DNA from: Phoronis australis
Taxonomy: Eukaryota; Phoronida; Phoronidae
Direction: 5' to 3'
NCBI GenBank assembly: GCA_002633005.1
Contig: NMRA01000457.1
Span: 38,145 to 100,144, forward strand
DNA: 62,000 nucleotides
In this document: in pieces, positions 12,816 through 27,000 of the stretch
Layout: each line of letters opens with the position of its first letter
How positions within the stretch are numbered: position 1 is the first letter of the stretch
Program-made: the position numbers and the translations under genes
The notes under the pieces: model-generated
The model's input: only the letters and a program-made list of their open reading frames with translations
The model's database searches: none
What the model was told of the DNA's origin: nothing

Positions 12816-15800
12816 TTTCAATTGATCCGCTTGTGAGTAATTGAAAACAGTTGATTTGGTGATTGTTTGTAAATTTTTCAATACTCGTTTTGTGTGTTTA
12901 CACGCAGTACCGATACCCCAGCAATACGCTGCGATTCTCGAATAACCAAGGCGGACGAAGCGGATGAAGGTAAACTATTGTTTCTTGGGTTTCATACTGC
13001 ATTAAGTAGGGTGAAGCTCATTACCTTTAAGGTTTTCAAATCTGTGTCCATTATACGACAAACGAAAATGTTTACAAAAAGCCCTATCGGGCCGCAGGTT
13101 CACAAACTCGACAAAAAGCTTTAATATTAGTTCGAAAACAGTTCGACAATTAAAGAGACTAGAAGCCAGTGATTCAAACTTCAACGACAGAGAAGCAACA
13201 AAATTTTAGTGGCTGTATTCCAAAAGTTGAAAATGTTAAGAAAAGCAACAGTTCACTGTACTTTGTCAAACTTTGTTTGGATGCTTTACCAAGGCACAAG
13301 CTCTTGGAAGAATTGGTTCCAGGAAGGCACGTGCTTACAAATTTCCAATCATTTTGTTCGAAACCACTGTTCAGAACCTCGTAACATGAAATTTCGAATT
13401 TCTAGCTTTCGAACTAATGGTCTCTCGGACTTGTGAGGATATTTGAATTGGTGGATTTGTTTACTTACAAACCTTTGGAGTCGTAAATACCGCGATTTCA
13501 TAATTTTGGCCCACACTTTCCAAACTATTTGAAATTAGCTAACTAGTACGCCATCAACAAGCGAGATCTGACATTAGGAACAGTGACAGTATACCAAAAT
13601 TTCTGTAGAACCACTGACAAGAGTCACACCAGAGGCAAAAGGTATGTTTTCGTCTATTTACACGCCATACCCATACCCCAAAGATAACGTGCGACCTTCG
13701 TCAAACCAAAACGAAAGAAGAAAGATTTAAGACGAAAATTATGAAGGTAAAGTGTCGTTGCTTGGGTTTCATACTGCAGTGTACAGCTCAATACCTTGAA
13801 GGTTTTCAAATCAGTGGCCATAATACAACAAATGAAAATTCATTGAAAAAAGCCCTATCAGCCTGAATGTACGCAAATTCGACAAAAAAGCTTATTAGTA
13901 TGAAAATAATTCGACGATCTGAGAGACGAGAATTTAGTAATTGAAAGTTAATGACAAAGGAGAGGCAACATTTTAGAGGCGGAAAACCAAAACTTGAAAA
14001 TTAAAATAAAAGCGACAGTTCAGTACACATTGCCAAACTTTGTTTGGATACTTTACCAAGTTATTGGCTGTTCAAAGAATTCGTTTTAAGAAGCCACGTG
14101 CTTACAACTCTCCAAACATTTTGCTCAAAATCACTGTTCAAAATGCCTCGTGACATGAAAATTCGAACCTTTTGTTTTCGAACTAATGGTCTTTTGGGCT
14201 TGTGTGGATATTGATGGATTTATTTACTTGCTTGTCTTTGAAAACAAGGAATACCGGCATTTCATAACTTTACCCCACACTTTTTCTCACTTGTAGTTTT
14301 CAGTTCAGATCATATGATTTCATAGTTTCCAAGTGGTTGACTTCCTTTTATCATTATTTTAGGTCTTTTAGGTACTTGCCTTTCGTCGAACTATTTGACT
14401 TTGGCTGGCCAGTATACCATTAACATACGAGATCTGACACTGCGAGCAATGACAATATACCAAAAGTTCTGCAGGACCACTGACACGAATCGCACGAGAG
14501 TCAAGGTTCCCTTAACTTGTAAACATCATAGATGGTTCTAGGTTTCAGTACCAATTTGTGCTCCTGCGTGTCATCAAAACATGACCGACATTTTTTCGAT
14601 ATGGAAAAGGGAAGTGTAAAATCTACCAGCCAGTCATTCAGGCACATGTCTTTATTAATGCACAATGACTCACATCTAGTTTCAAGACATGTTCTCTTAA
14701 AAACCATTAAAAGTTAGCGAAAACCGAAGACCCATCGTTAATTAAGCAATCGTGTCAAAACATGATCGAAAATCATTTGATGAAAACTTTCGAGAAGTGA
14801 TCTCAGAAACAATGTTGATGTTCTAAATTGTGATTATTGCACTTTCGTTTTGTGAAAGACGTTTAAATCATAGTATGTGAACGTTTTAAATAAATCTGAA
14901 CTGCTATTTCTGAGATAGCAACCTTTGAATCGAGAGAAATGTAGAGGCTTTTTCTAGGGTCATACAGAATATGAACTAGAAGGATCTTGACCTCGCCACC
15001 ACTTGCAACGGACTAAAGATGTCGCTGAACCACCAACTCAAAACGACACCAGAGTCGGAAAAATAAAAAAATCCCGGAAATTGCCTCTTCCATCAGGACG
15101 TGCGCCATAAGATGCTATCTTATCCAAAATACAAAAGACGATAAAGGAGTGTAAATTTCGTTACTAAAACGTTTTGGACTTGCTGATAGGTGCAGTTACA
15201 GTTCTCCACCTGTGACAGCTGTGTGGTTTCCAGGTTGCTGCAAAATATTTTAAGTGTTGGCTGGTTTTTAATTGCATGATGGGTTCTTCTAAGGTATAAA
15301 AGCTCAGGCCGTGATGACACACTTCTAATCCCATGGACAGATCTGCCCATTTATCAATGGTGTTATCATTCGCTTGGACTAGAGGTTTGTTACTTTTCTT
15401 GCCTGTGGATTTGCGTTAACGCTAACGCACTTTCCAATCCCGCCCAACAAAGCACTAACATACAAACACAAGCCCTAACATACGAAGACATACACCACAA
15501 ATTAATCGAAATGGCGTTCAAGGTCGCGATAGCCATGCTCAATGGAATATTTGAATCCCTGTGGCGATGCAGAAGCAAGATGAAGCTGAGCAGTGCTTCC
15601 CGAGGTCGATTCCTGCCGGTGTAGGGAGAAACATTTTTCAATTGATCTGCGTACAGCAAATTGAAAGCAATTTATGGGTCGATTGTTTGTAAATTTTATC
15701 AATACACTTTTTTCCTATTTACATGCCATACCCATACCCAAATATAACCTTCGTTTAACCAAAACGAAAGAAGAAAGATTTAAGACGAAACCTATAAAGC

Positions 15801-15918
15801 TAAAGTATCGTTACTTGGGTTTCATACTGCAGTGTGTACAGCTCAATACCTTGAACGTTCTCAAAACCCTGCCCATAACATAGGCGGATTAAGGGGGGAC
15901 CCAGAGAGCCCGCCCCCC

Positions 15919-16033
15919 NNNNNNNNNNNNNNNNNNNNNNNNNNNNNNNNNNNNNNNNNNNNNNNNNNNNNNNNNNNNNNNNNNNNNNNNNNNNNNNNNN
16001 NNNNNNNNNNNNNNNNNNNNNNNNNNNNNNNNN
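15919..16033. other. 115 bp assembly gap between C and G homopolymers
   Basis: A run of N flanked by CGCCCCCC on the left and 15 G on the right. The 152- and 127-codon frames spanning it are artefacts of reading through N. Confidence 0.98.
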
Positions 16034-16357
16034 GGGGGGGGGGGGGGGCTCAGATCCAATTTCAAGTGTCAAATTCGGAACACGGCACAATCGTACCGGA
16101 ACTATGGCTAAGTATAGGCTCTCCCGCGATATCTCAGGCGACCGAGACGACTTCCAAAGCAATCGCTTCATTATTGCCAACACAAAAAAACGGATTTGGT
16201 CTGTGGGGCAATTGAAGACTATTTTAAATACAACAAATTTGTTACGAACTGATTGCACAAAATATAAAACATGTAATAAGCATTACAAAAAGGAGTTTTC
16301 GCGCGCAAACGCTGTGGATTATAAATAAGTAGGTCTCATAGTGTCAATCTAAGAGGT

Positions 16358-16430
16358 AATCGTGGTGGTGCAGGGGTAAAGCACGCGCGCGCTACTAGTA
16401 AGGTGGGGAGTTCGAATCCGTGGTACTTCA
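16358..16430 (+). repeat. tRNA-like (SINE head) segment
   Basis: TGGTGCAGGGGTAAAGCACG resembles a Pol III A box and GGGAGTTCGAATCCGTGG contains a near-consensus B box, ~45 bp apart as in tRNA genes. The acceptor stem does not pair well, so a tRNA-derived SINE or pseudo-tRNA is more likely than a working gene. Confidence 0.5.
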
Positions 16431-17799
16431 GCTTTTTGCTGGTTGACACATTCTTCGTATATTTATTTTTTTTACCTTTTTTCTTGGATAATACTTCGAG
16501 AATCAGGGAAAATGCTTGATTTTTAGAGGAAAAAACAGAAAAATTTCGACCTCCCCCCATTCGGTGCTATGCATATCTACAATCGTGCTTGAACCAAATG
16601 TTTACAGACATAATGTTGGCCCCCCCTTGTGATATCCTAGATCCACCACTGCATAATATAACAAATGAAAACATTTTTAAAAGGGTGCTATTAGGCCGAA
16701 GGTTCACAATTTCGAGAAAAAGTTTATTAGTTCTTTGACAAGGACAAGGTCTGGTTAATTGAAAACAGTCGATGTTTCGATTATTTGTAAATTTTATCAA
16801 TGCATGTTTTGTTTATTTACACGCCACACCAAAGCCTCAACAATACCTCCATGACCCTCGGATAACCAAAACGAATTCCGAAAGATTTAAGGTGCACCTT
16901 ATGAAGGTAAACTATCAATAGTGTACAGCTCAATATGTTGAATGTCGTCAAATCCGTACCCGTAATACATGCACGTTAAACGAAAACGTTTTTAAAAAAG
17001 GCCATATCAAGTTGCTAGTTGAACAACGGTTTCAGTAACTTAATCGAAGTTTATTTGGTGAAAAGTTTCGATATGTGATCTTAGATACGCCGTTGACGTC
17101 ATAAACTATCATTTCATTTTTGTTTCGTGAACGGAGTTTAAATCACAGCATTTGAAAAATTTACCTAAATCTGCACTGCTATTTCTGGACGTTTCTCTAG
17201 GGTCATACAGGATCTTAACTAGAAGGACCCTGGCCTGGCACTCACTGTCAACGTACCAAATATAGCATTGAACCATCACCTTACAATGACACCAGAGTCG
17301 AAAAGGTAAGAAATCCCGAAAATTGCCTCTTTTTTGAGGGCGTGCACCATGAGATAGTATCATGGTTTCGTTCACTTGTAAATATCATAGAATCCTCTGG
17401 TTTTTAATAAACGTTTGTACTTCTGTGAGTCATCAAAAAATGACCGACACTTCTTTGATTTGGAAAAGCGAAATGAAAAATTTAGTAGCCAGTCATTTAG
17501 GCATCTGACTTTATTGATGTACACTGTTTCACACCTGATTTCAGGGCACATGTTCTCAAAAACCATAGAATGTAGCAAAAAAACAAGCGCACATTGATAG
17601 TAAGGCACTGGCATTAACAACAAGACCGAATTTCATTCGAAGAAAATGATCCAGATGTGAAATACGGTTAGTGCTCTAAAATATTAGCATTTCATTTTCG
17701 TTTTGTAAAAGGTATTTATATCATAGAAATGAAATTTACATAAATTTGAACAGCTTTTTCTGATACGAAGATTTAAAGTTAGAGAAATGTAGATGTTTT

Positions 17800-18710
17800 T
17801 ATTCGCCCGCATATTTATATGTGAGTGTTTGTCATCTCTGCCTGCCCTGTTGTCCGGGCGTCCGGGATACGGCGTTCACAGCTGTATCTCTTAAATCCTC
17901 ACTGGACCTTGATGAGATTTGGCAGATGTGCTTCTATAAGGCTGACGACAGTTGACGACGAATTTTGGACGGATCTGCCTACCGGTGGCATTTTTTTTTT
18001 CGTTTATCTCTGGATTTTCATAAAACTTGGCTCATGGGTCAGTAAGATGACGCTATCCTCTCGTTTACGGATGACACCTAATGGCAAATTTTACTGCCCT
18101 CGAGTACATGTATATTTTTGGCGCCTACCCCTCCATCCATCAAACCACTCTAAGGATGATTGTGAATATTGGCATATATGTTCTTACTCTGAAGAAGGCA
18201 GCTGACAACGGCTTTCCGACGACTTCGACTACCGTGACACCTCCTATTGGCATTTTCCTTTGATTTTGCGCCCAGCCCATGGCTCTGCAAGATCTTTATT
18301 AAATTTAGCAAGAATCTTTATATTAAGTTGACAACGGATGACAACGATTCCAGGACGGATTGGACTACCGGTGTGCCTCGTAGTGGCAATTTAATGTTTT
18401 AAGTTTACCTAAAGTCTGTGTATTCAAAGGTTCTTTGACGGATTTTCATACAATTTGGCAGATAGGCATACATGTACATTAGTGAAATGATGCCTGTCTT
18501 TCATTTCGGGATGGATTGGGACTATTTTGCGGCACCTAGCGGCTATTTTTTTACTATTTTCGAGTCTGTTTGTCGTCCGCCCAGCTGTCACTCAAACCAC
18601 TCTATGGATGATTTTAAAACTTGGCATACATGTTTTTGCTGTAAAAAGGTCGGCTGACGGTCTTGTTCCGACAAAATTAACTACTGTGGCGCTTCTTGGT
18701 GGCAAATTGA
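17800..18710. repeat. CCTAGTGGC higher-order repeat block 2
   Basis: Diverged boxes near 18077, 18243, 18377, 18535 and 18693, spaced ~135-165 bp, with the same companion phrases (ACTACCGGTGTGCC, TCCATCAAACCACTC). Confidence 0.65.
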
Positions 18711-21700
18711 AAAATTTGATTTTGTCGGTTGTTTGTAAAATACACGTTTTTGTCTATTTACAAGCCATACACATACCCCAACGATGTGTTGCGACCCACG
18801 GAAAACCAAAGAGGAGAAAGATTTAGAATGAAAATTATGAAGGTTAACTAACGTTGGTTGCGTTTCATACTGCATTAATATAAATAACTGCAGTTCGATA
18901 CTTTGAAGGTTCTCAAGTCCAAACATCCATAACACGACAAATGAAACTGTTTTTAAAAATGCCCTGTCAGGCCCAAGGTTCATGATTCCGACAGACAAGA
19001 AAGTTAGTTTGTCCGAAATAAGGCCACGAAACCAGAAGCCGGTTATTCAAAGTCAACGACAGCGAAGCAGCAAAATTTTAGTGGCGGTAAAACAAAGTTT
19101 GAAAATATAAGTGAAAGCGAAAGCTCAGTGCACATTGCTGAACTGTGTTTGAATCTTTTCCAGGGGCACTGGCTCTTTTAGTGTTTAATATTCCAAAATA
19201 TTTTGTTCCAAATCACCGTTCAGAACCTTATGTAATTAAAGTTTGAACTTTAAGCTTTCGCAGTTATGGGCTTTCGTACTTGCGCGTATTTGTGGACATT
19301 TAAACCTTCGGAAAAATGAAGCCGTAATTTCATACCTTCAGCAAACACACTTTCTCACTTCTAGTTTTAAATTGAAGTCATGTAGGTTTTATCGCTTTTA
19401 ACGGCTTGGTTTCTTTTTAATCGTATTGTAGATTTAATAGCAACTTGGTCATTCTTCCAACGGTGGACTTTGGCTGACTAGTATACCATTAACGCGCGGA
19501 ATTTAACGTCGAAAGCAGTGACAGTATACCCAAGGTAGGCCCGGACAACTAACACAAATGTCACCAGTAATGTTCATCTGAAACCACCCTTGTTTGATTT
19601 GAAAAAGCGAGGTTCAAAATTTACTCGCCAGTCATCCAACATCTGTCTTTATTCATGAACACTGTTTCACACCTGGTTTCAGGGCAAAAAACTGTGAATT
19701 TAAGAAAAAAACAACAAAATAACATTAATGTTAAAGCAATGGTATCAATCACACAGCATAATTTCATTCGATGAAAGTAAATGTTTCAGATGTCATCACA
19801 GAATAACAGTTAATATGATCATTTTATTTTCGCTTTTTGAACGATGTTTAAATCATGGTACTCGACTGCTATTCTGATACAAATCTTCAAAGTTAGAGAA
19901 ATTTGAACGTTATTCCAAATAAAATACATGATCTGAACAACCATGACCTCACCACTACTGACAGAGAACCAAAGATAACAATGAACCACCTACTCAAATG
20001 ATACCGTAATTGGAAAGGTAAAAAAATCTCTGAAGTTGCACCTTCCGTGAGGGCGCGCCATGAGATGCTGTCTTACACGGTACACGAAGGACGATAGAGG
20101 TATGAAATTTTCGTTATTGATAACATTTTGTCTGGCTGATACTTGCAGTTATAGTTGTGTACCTGTGTCAACTTTGTGGTGTCCAAATCATTGTAACAGC
20201 GTTTAAGTGCTGTCGAACATTGTTTGGATCCTTTCGAGAGGAGTCACTGGCACTTCCAAAAAGTAGTTTCAAACAGGAACGTGCATACAAATCTCTGAAC
20301 ATTTCTCTAACTGCAATAAATGAACGTTGGAAATTTTAGCTTTCAAACTAATGGACAATCAACGTAGTTTGGACTTTTGGATTTATGGATTTTTGGACTT
20401 GCAAACCTTCGGACCAATGAATAAGTGATTTCATACCTTCTGCTCACACTCTTTCTCACTTTTACTTTTCAATTTAGATCAAAAGGTTTCATTGCTTCCA
20501 ATGAGATGTCGATGTTTAAGCATCATTGTAGGCTTTTAAGGAACTGACCTAATTTCGTCAAACCACTGGACATTGGCTGACTAGTATACCATTGTCGTGC
20601 GGGGATCTGACGTCGCGAGCAGTGAGAGTGTACCAAAGGTTCCGCTGGACCACTCACAGGAATGACATCAGAGTCAAAAAGTATGGTGCCGTTCACCCCT
20701 AAATATCCTGGAAGTTAAATGCTTTGACTGTCTGTGTGTTCTACGAGTCATCAAAACTGTACAGAAGCCTTGTTTGATTTGGAAAAGTTAAGTCATTCAG
20801 GCATCTAGTTTTATTCATATGCAATGTATTACATCTAGTTTCAGGGTACAGTCCATCAAAAACCGTAAAATTTAGCAAAAGGCAAAACCACGTTAATGTA
20901 AAAACAATGATATCAAAAACAGGATCGAATTTCATTGCATGAAAGTGTTCCAGAAGTGACCTCAGAACTCTATTAAGGTTCTAAAATATGCTTTTCATTT
21001 TTGTTTTGTGAGCTGTCTTTAAATCACAGTATTTGGAAGTGTTACATCAATAAGAACAGCTATTTCTGAGATATGAACGTTCAAAGTTAGAGAAATATAG
21101 ACGTTTGTTCCGGGGTCTTATAGGATCTGAGCAAGCAGGACACTGACCTTACCACCACTGGCACAGAACAAAAGATTTCGTTGAACCACCAACACAAAAT
21201 GCTACCATAATCGGAAACTTAAAAATCCCTTAAGCTGCATTCTCCCTTAGGCTGCATCATGAGATGCTGCCCTAAAAGATAAATGAAGGACGATAGAGGT
21301 GTGTAACTGTCGTTATTGACAACATTTTGGACTGACTGACACTTGTGACAACTTTGTGGTGTCTTGATCATTGTAACAGCTTTAAAGTGACAACGGTACA
21401 TGTATTTTACTTATACTCTGGCTTGTACTCAAGTTTTAGTGTTTGGTTCGTGATGACGCACATGTACTTTAAATGGATACACCTCTCCATGCACCAAATC
21501 TATAACCATTCGCTTTCACTTATCGTTTGTTACTTGTATGCTGGTACATTCGTATTGACGATAACACTCTTTCTAATTTTGATTAACATTTGTACTAACA
21601 TACTAACACATACCCTAACACACTAAAAACAGCATGACTGAATCCAAATGACGATCCTGTGTGCATGCTGAATGCTGTTAACTGAGTTCCTCTGCAGATG

Positions 21701-22572
21701 CCATAACCAAGTGGAGCTGAGCAGTGGTTCCCTTGGTCGATTACACCCGTGGCATGGAAAAGGATTTTTCAATTACATTGATTATTCAAGTATCAAATGG
21801 AAAACAACAATTGATTTCTCAATTGTTTGTAAATTTTATTATTCCATGGTTATGTTTATTTACTTGCTATACTCACACAACAACGACCCCTTGATTACCA
21901 AGACGGGAGAAGGAGAATGGAAGAAGAAGAATGACAAACGAAGACTAAAATTAAGAACGTAATATAATTTAGCTTGCGATTCATACTGAATTGTTATAAA
22001 TAGGGTTGATCTTTATACTGTGAAGGTTTACAAGTCTAAAGACAAATCATCTGACACTTGAATATATTTCTAAAAGAGTCCTTTAACCCTGAGGGTTCAC
22101 AAATCCGACAGAAAGAAAATATAGTTAGTTCGAAACTAGTCCGAAGGTCTATTATACCTGAATACTGTGATTTAGCCATCGACAGGAAGCATCACGATTG
22201 AAGTGGTAGTAAACAAATAATTGAAAATGTAAATAAATGCAAATCTCTGCACATTGCTGAATATTGTTTTGATCCTTCCGACAGGCTCTCAGGGTTCCAT
22301 AGGCATAGGTTCAAATTGGCACGTGCATATAAATACCCGAACCTTAATTTTTCTCCAAAACATCTTTTCAAAATCTTGATACATGAAAGTTCTAACTTTT
22401 AGCTTCGGACTGGTGTGGACCTTCGAATTTATAGATTTTTGGACGTTTAAGCTTTCAGAACTATGAATACCTTGAATTCATACCTTCTGCTCACACTCTT
22501 TCTCACTCGTAGATTTCAATTCAGATCATACGATTTCATTGCCTCCAAGGGGTTGACTTCGTTTGAATTTTA

Positions 22573-24053
22573 TTATGCGCCCACATATTTATATGCCGTC
22601 ATCTCCGTCCTCCCGTCCGTCCGGGGGGCGTCCGGCGTCTGGGGTCCGGCGTCCGCTGCTCTATTTCCAAAACCCTTTGACATACGTTCATGAAATTTGA
22701 CACATGTGTTCCATTCATGAATGGGACGGCATGTGCGAGCTTTCGGACGGATCCGACTACCGGTGTGCCCCCTAGTGACAATTTTAGTTTTTTACGCTTA
22801 CCTTTGTATCTTCAAAAGTCCTGAACGGATTTTCATGAAATTTGGTATGTAGGCACCTATTAGTGAGATGACGCTATCCTCCCGTTTTCAGATGGATTCG
22901 ACATAGTTTGCGCCACCTACTGGCCATCTTTAGTGTTTTCGAGTCTGTTTTTGTGCGTCCACACCTCTATCAACCAAATCGCTCAAAGGATGATTGTGAA
23001 AATTGGCATGTATATGCTTACTATGTAGAGGACGGTTGACGATGATTTTCCGACGATTTCGACTACTGTGGCGCCTCCTAGTGGCAGTTTTGTTTTTTTT
23101 TCGCCTATGGCTGTATCTCCTAAACCGTTCGCAGGATCATTACGAAATTGTGTAAGTATATTTATATGATGTTATCAACGGAACACGACGACTTTCGGAC
23201 GGATCCGACTACCGGTGTGCCCCCTAGTGGCAATTTTATTTTTTTACGTTTACCTCTGTATCTTCACAAGTCCTTAACGGATTTTCATGAAATTTGGTAT
23301 GTAGGCACCTATTAGTGAGATGACGATATCCTCCTGTTTTCGGATAGATTCGACCTAGTTTGCGACACCCAGTGGCCATTTTTACTGTTTTTGAGTCTGT
23401 TTTTTGGCGTCCACCCCTCTATCAACCAAGCCGCTCTAAGTATGATTGTGAAAATTGGCATGTATGTTCGTACTATCAAGAGGACGGTTGACGCTGAATT
23501 TCCTATGACTTTCATTACTGAAGCGCATCCTAGTGGCAGTTTTTTTGCGCCCATGGCTGTATCTCCCAAACCGTTTGCAGGATCTTTACTAAATTTAGCA
23601 AGTGTATTGATGTGATGTTGACAACGGACGATGACGACTTGAGGATGATTCTGACAACCGGTATGCCTCTAGTGGCAATTTAAGTATTTTACATTGACCT
23701 CTGTATTTTCATAGGTCTTCAGGTGTATACTTTGTGTTACTTCGTGACTATGAAGGAAAAGTTCCAAGTAGAAATTTGTTTCTGGCCTTCTAATGCTGTG
23801 GTAATCTCGTATGTTGTTAAATTTGTTTTTAATTCTGTTTCTGTGGTACTTTAAGCAACTGATGTATAGGATGTACTTGTATTATGAAGATCACTCACAT
23901 TTTGCCCCTAGCCTATTGAGGAGACAATGACCATGCCTTTCCATTTTGCAAAGTACTACATACTACATATATTCCCTCTACTGGCCACTTTATGGTACCA
24001 ATAAACAACCCTAGAAGGATACCGTATCCGGTGCAATTGTGGGCGCATTTCAA
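22573..24053. mobile_element. CCTAGTGGC element, best copy, with 10 bp inverted ends
   Basis: Bounded by ATGCGCCCAC (22573) and GTGGGCGCAT (~24053). Boxes lie at 22771, 22916, 23077, 23223, 23368, 23529 and 23668: spacings 145, 161, 146, 145, 161, 139. That is a trimer of ~150 bp monomers repeated with a 452 bp period. A header of CCGTCC repeats precedes it and ~380 bp of non-repeated tail follows. No coding frame. Confidence 0.7.
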
Positions 24054-27000
24054 CGCTCTGCGTTGCTCTTGTTGTAGGTTTTTAGAGACTTCGCCAAATT
24101 TCTTCGAACCACTGGACTGACTAATTTACCACTAGCATGCGGCATGCGGGATTTGACCACGCGAACAGTGGGATGAAACCACAGGACCACTTACACGAAT
24201 GACACCATAGCCAAAAAGTATGGTGCCATTAAGCTGTAAACATCCTGGAAGTTACATGCTTTGACCGTATGTGCATTCTAGGACCCATCAATTCACACCT
24301 GGTTTCAGGGCACAATAAATTATTTCTCAAAAACCATAAAATTTAGCTCAGGACAAAAAGCACATTAATGGTAAAACAATGGTATCAATAACAAGATCGA
24401 ATCTTAAATTAATGAAGATGTTCCTGAAGTCATCTCAAAACTCTGTTAAAGTTGTAAAATATGCTCTTATCGTTTTCTGAACGGTGTTTAAATTATAGTA
24501 TTTGAAAGTTTTACATCAATGTGACCTGTCATTTCTGAGATACAAACGTTAGAGAAATGTAGACGTTCTTTTCTAGGGTATTACAGGTTTCGAATAAACA
24601 AAGACCATGGCCTTGCCACCACTGGCAGTGGACCAAAGATGTTGCTGAACCACGAACACAAAATAACACCAGAGTGGAAAAGGATAAACGTCTCGTAAGT
24701 TGCTTCTTCCGTGAGGGCGCGGGCCATGAGTTGTTGTCTTACCGATTCATGAAAGACGACAGTGGTGTATAGCTTTTGTTATTTATAATATTTTAGTTTG
24801 GGTGGCACTTGCGGTTACAGTTCTCCACCTATGACAATTGTGTGGTGTCTAGGTCGCGTCGTTGTAAAATATTTTAAGTTTTGGCTGTATTTACTTGTAC
24901 TCTGGGTTGTACTCAGGTTTTAGTGTTTGGTTCGTGATGACGCACATAAACTTTAAATGGATACACCTCTCCATCCACCAAATCTGTCACCATTCGCTTG
25001 CAATCCACGTGTGTTAATTGTCTTGCTCGTGTATTCGCGTTGACGCTGATGCTCTTTCTAATCCCGGCTAACAAATACACTAACTTACTGACAAACGTAC
25101 CCAGAAAGACAGCATGAATAAATCCAAATAGCTTAAAAGGTCACAAAAAGTTTTGTTAATACATGTTTTTTGTCTATTGACTCGCCATACCCACGCAACA
25201 GCGATACGCTGCAACCCACGGATAACCAAAACGGAAGAAGAAGCATAAAAAGAAGAAAATTCACAACCGAATTCTAAAGCTAAGAAGGAAATCTAATGTT
25301 GCTTGGGAATCATAATGCATTGGCATAAACAGGATAGACCTCGATACTCCGAAGGTGTACAAGTTAGAAGGCAAATTATGCGACAAGTGAAAACGTTTTC
25401 AAAAGGACCTTGAGTCCGAAGGTTCACAAATCCAACAAAACGAAGGTCTAGTTGAAACTATTGACGAGGTCTGACAGCAGAGCAGCAAAATTTTACTGGC
25501 TTTATTCCAAAATTTGATAATGTAACTAAATGTAGCAGCTCAGTAAGCACTGACAAAATTTGTTTGGATCCCATTGAGGAGCACTGGCTCTTCGAATCAC
25601 TAGTTTCAAACGGCACGTGTATTTTTCATGAAATCTTTTTTCAGAACCTCGTGTCCTGAAAAATCGAACGTTTACTTTTGAAAATGATAAGCTTTCGGAC
25701 TTCAATGGATATTCAGATTGATAGATTCTTGGTCTAGCTAACCTTGAAACCGAGGAATACCGTGATTTCATACCTTCGGCCCAAACACCTTCTCACTTTT
25801 AGATTTCAATTCCGGTCGTATTGCTTTATCACTTTCAAGGGGTTCATTTTTAGCGACATGTCCTAGTGGCCAACAACCGGACTTTGGCTGACTAATATAC
25901 CATCCACGTGTGATAACTGAAGTTGCCAGCAGTGACAGTGTATCAAATGTGTTGCAGGACCACTATGACGAAAGACATTAGAGTCAAACGGTGTGGTGCA
26001 GTTCATCTGTAAACGCCCTTGACTTGTGTATTTCTATGTGCAACTTGTTTGATTCGGAAAAATGAAGTGAAAATTCTATTCTCATTCAGGCACCGTCTTT
26101 ATTCATGTCCACTGTTTCATACCTGGTTCCAGGGCACAATCTTTCAAAAACTGCAAAATTTATCAAAAGAGAAAAGCACATTATTAGTAAAACAACGGTG
26201 TCAATAACAATATCGAATATCATTTGATAAAAAAAAATTCAGAAGTGGTATCAGAAACACTTTTAATAATCTAAAATATGTGCATTTCATTTTCGTTTTG
26301 TGCACGACGTTTAAATAATAATATTTGAATGTTTCACATAAATCTGAAGAGCTATATTTGAGAAATGTACTTGACACTTCTTTTAGGGTCATACAGGATC
26401 TGAAAAAACAGGATTCACCACTAGCAACAAACCAAACATGTCGCTGAGCCACTAACACAAAAAGACAGGAGAGTCAGAAAGTTAACAGAAGCCCGGAAGT
26501 TGCCTCTTGCGTTAGGTCACAGGCCATGAGGTGCTGTCTTGCCCGATGCATGAAGCACGATAGGGGTAACTGTCGTTATTGATAACACTTTGGTCTTTAC
26601 CTGTTACCACTGTTTGGTGTCCATTTCGTTGTAATAGACTTCAAGTGTTGCCTGCATTTTAGTTTTACCCTTGGTTCTACTCATGTATTAATGCTTGGGG
26701 CGTGATGACGTACATTTACTCTAATGAATAGATCTGCCCATTTGTCAATTGTATTTACAATTCGCTTGGACTAGACGTTTGTTATTTTCCTGCTTGTGCT
26801 TTCGCGTTGACGCTAACGCACTTTCTAATCCCGCCCAACAATTGCCCTAACATACCAGGAAAGACGGCATGAATTAATCCAAAGGACGTTCAAGGTCACA
26901 AAATACGTGCTGAATGGTGTTATTTGAATTCCTCTGGAGATGCCACAACCAGATGGAGATGAACAATGGTTCCTGTGACCGATTTCTATCAGCGTAGAGA

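Larger units (their letters stand above)
15879..16651. mobile_element. Inserted element with CAGTGGCGGAT-like ends and CATAA target duplication
   Basis: Starts CATAGGCGGATTAAGGGGGG; the complement of its right end reads CAGTGGTGGATCTAGGATAT. It is flanked by CATAA at 15874-15878 and 16652-16656, and the array unit resumes across it (GCCCATAA ... ATAACAAATG), so it landed in a pre-existing unit. It contains the assembly gap and a tRNA-like segment. Confidence 0.7.

Noticed and set aside
15800-16258. 152- and 127-codon frames on both strands around 16 kb
   Set aside because: They are open only because they read through the run of N and the flanking homopolymers.
16358-16430. Functional tRNA gene
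   Set aside because: B box is good but the stems do not pair convincingly and it lies inside a mobile element.
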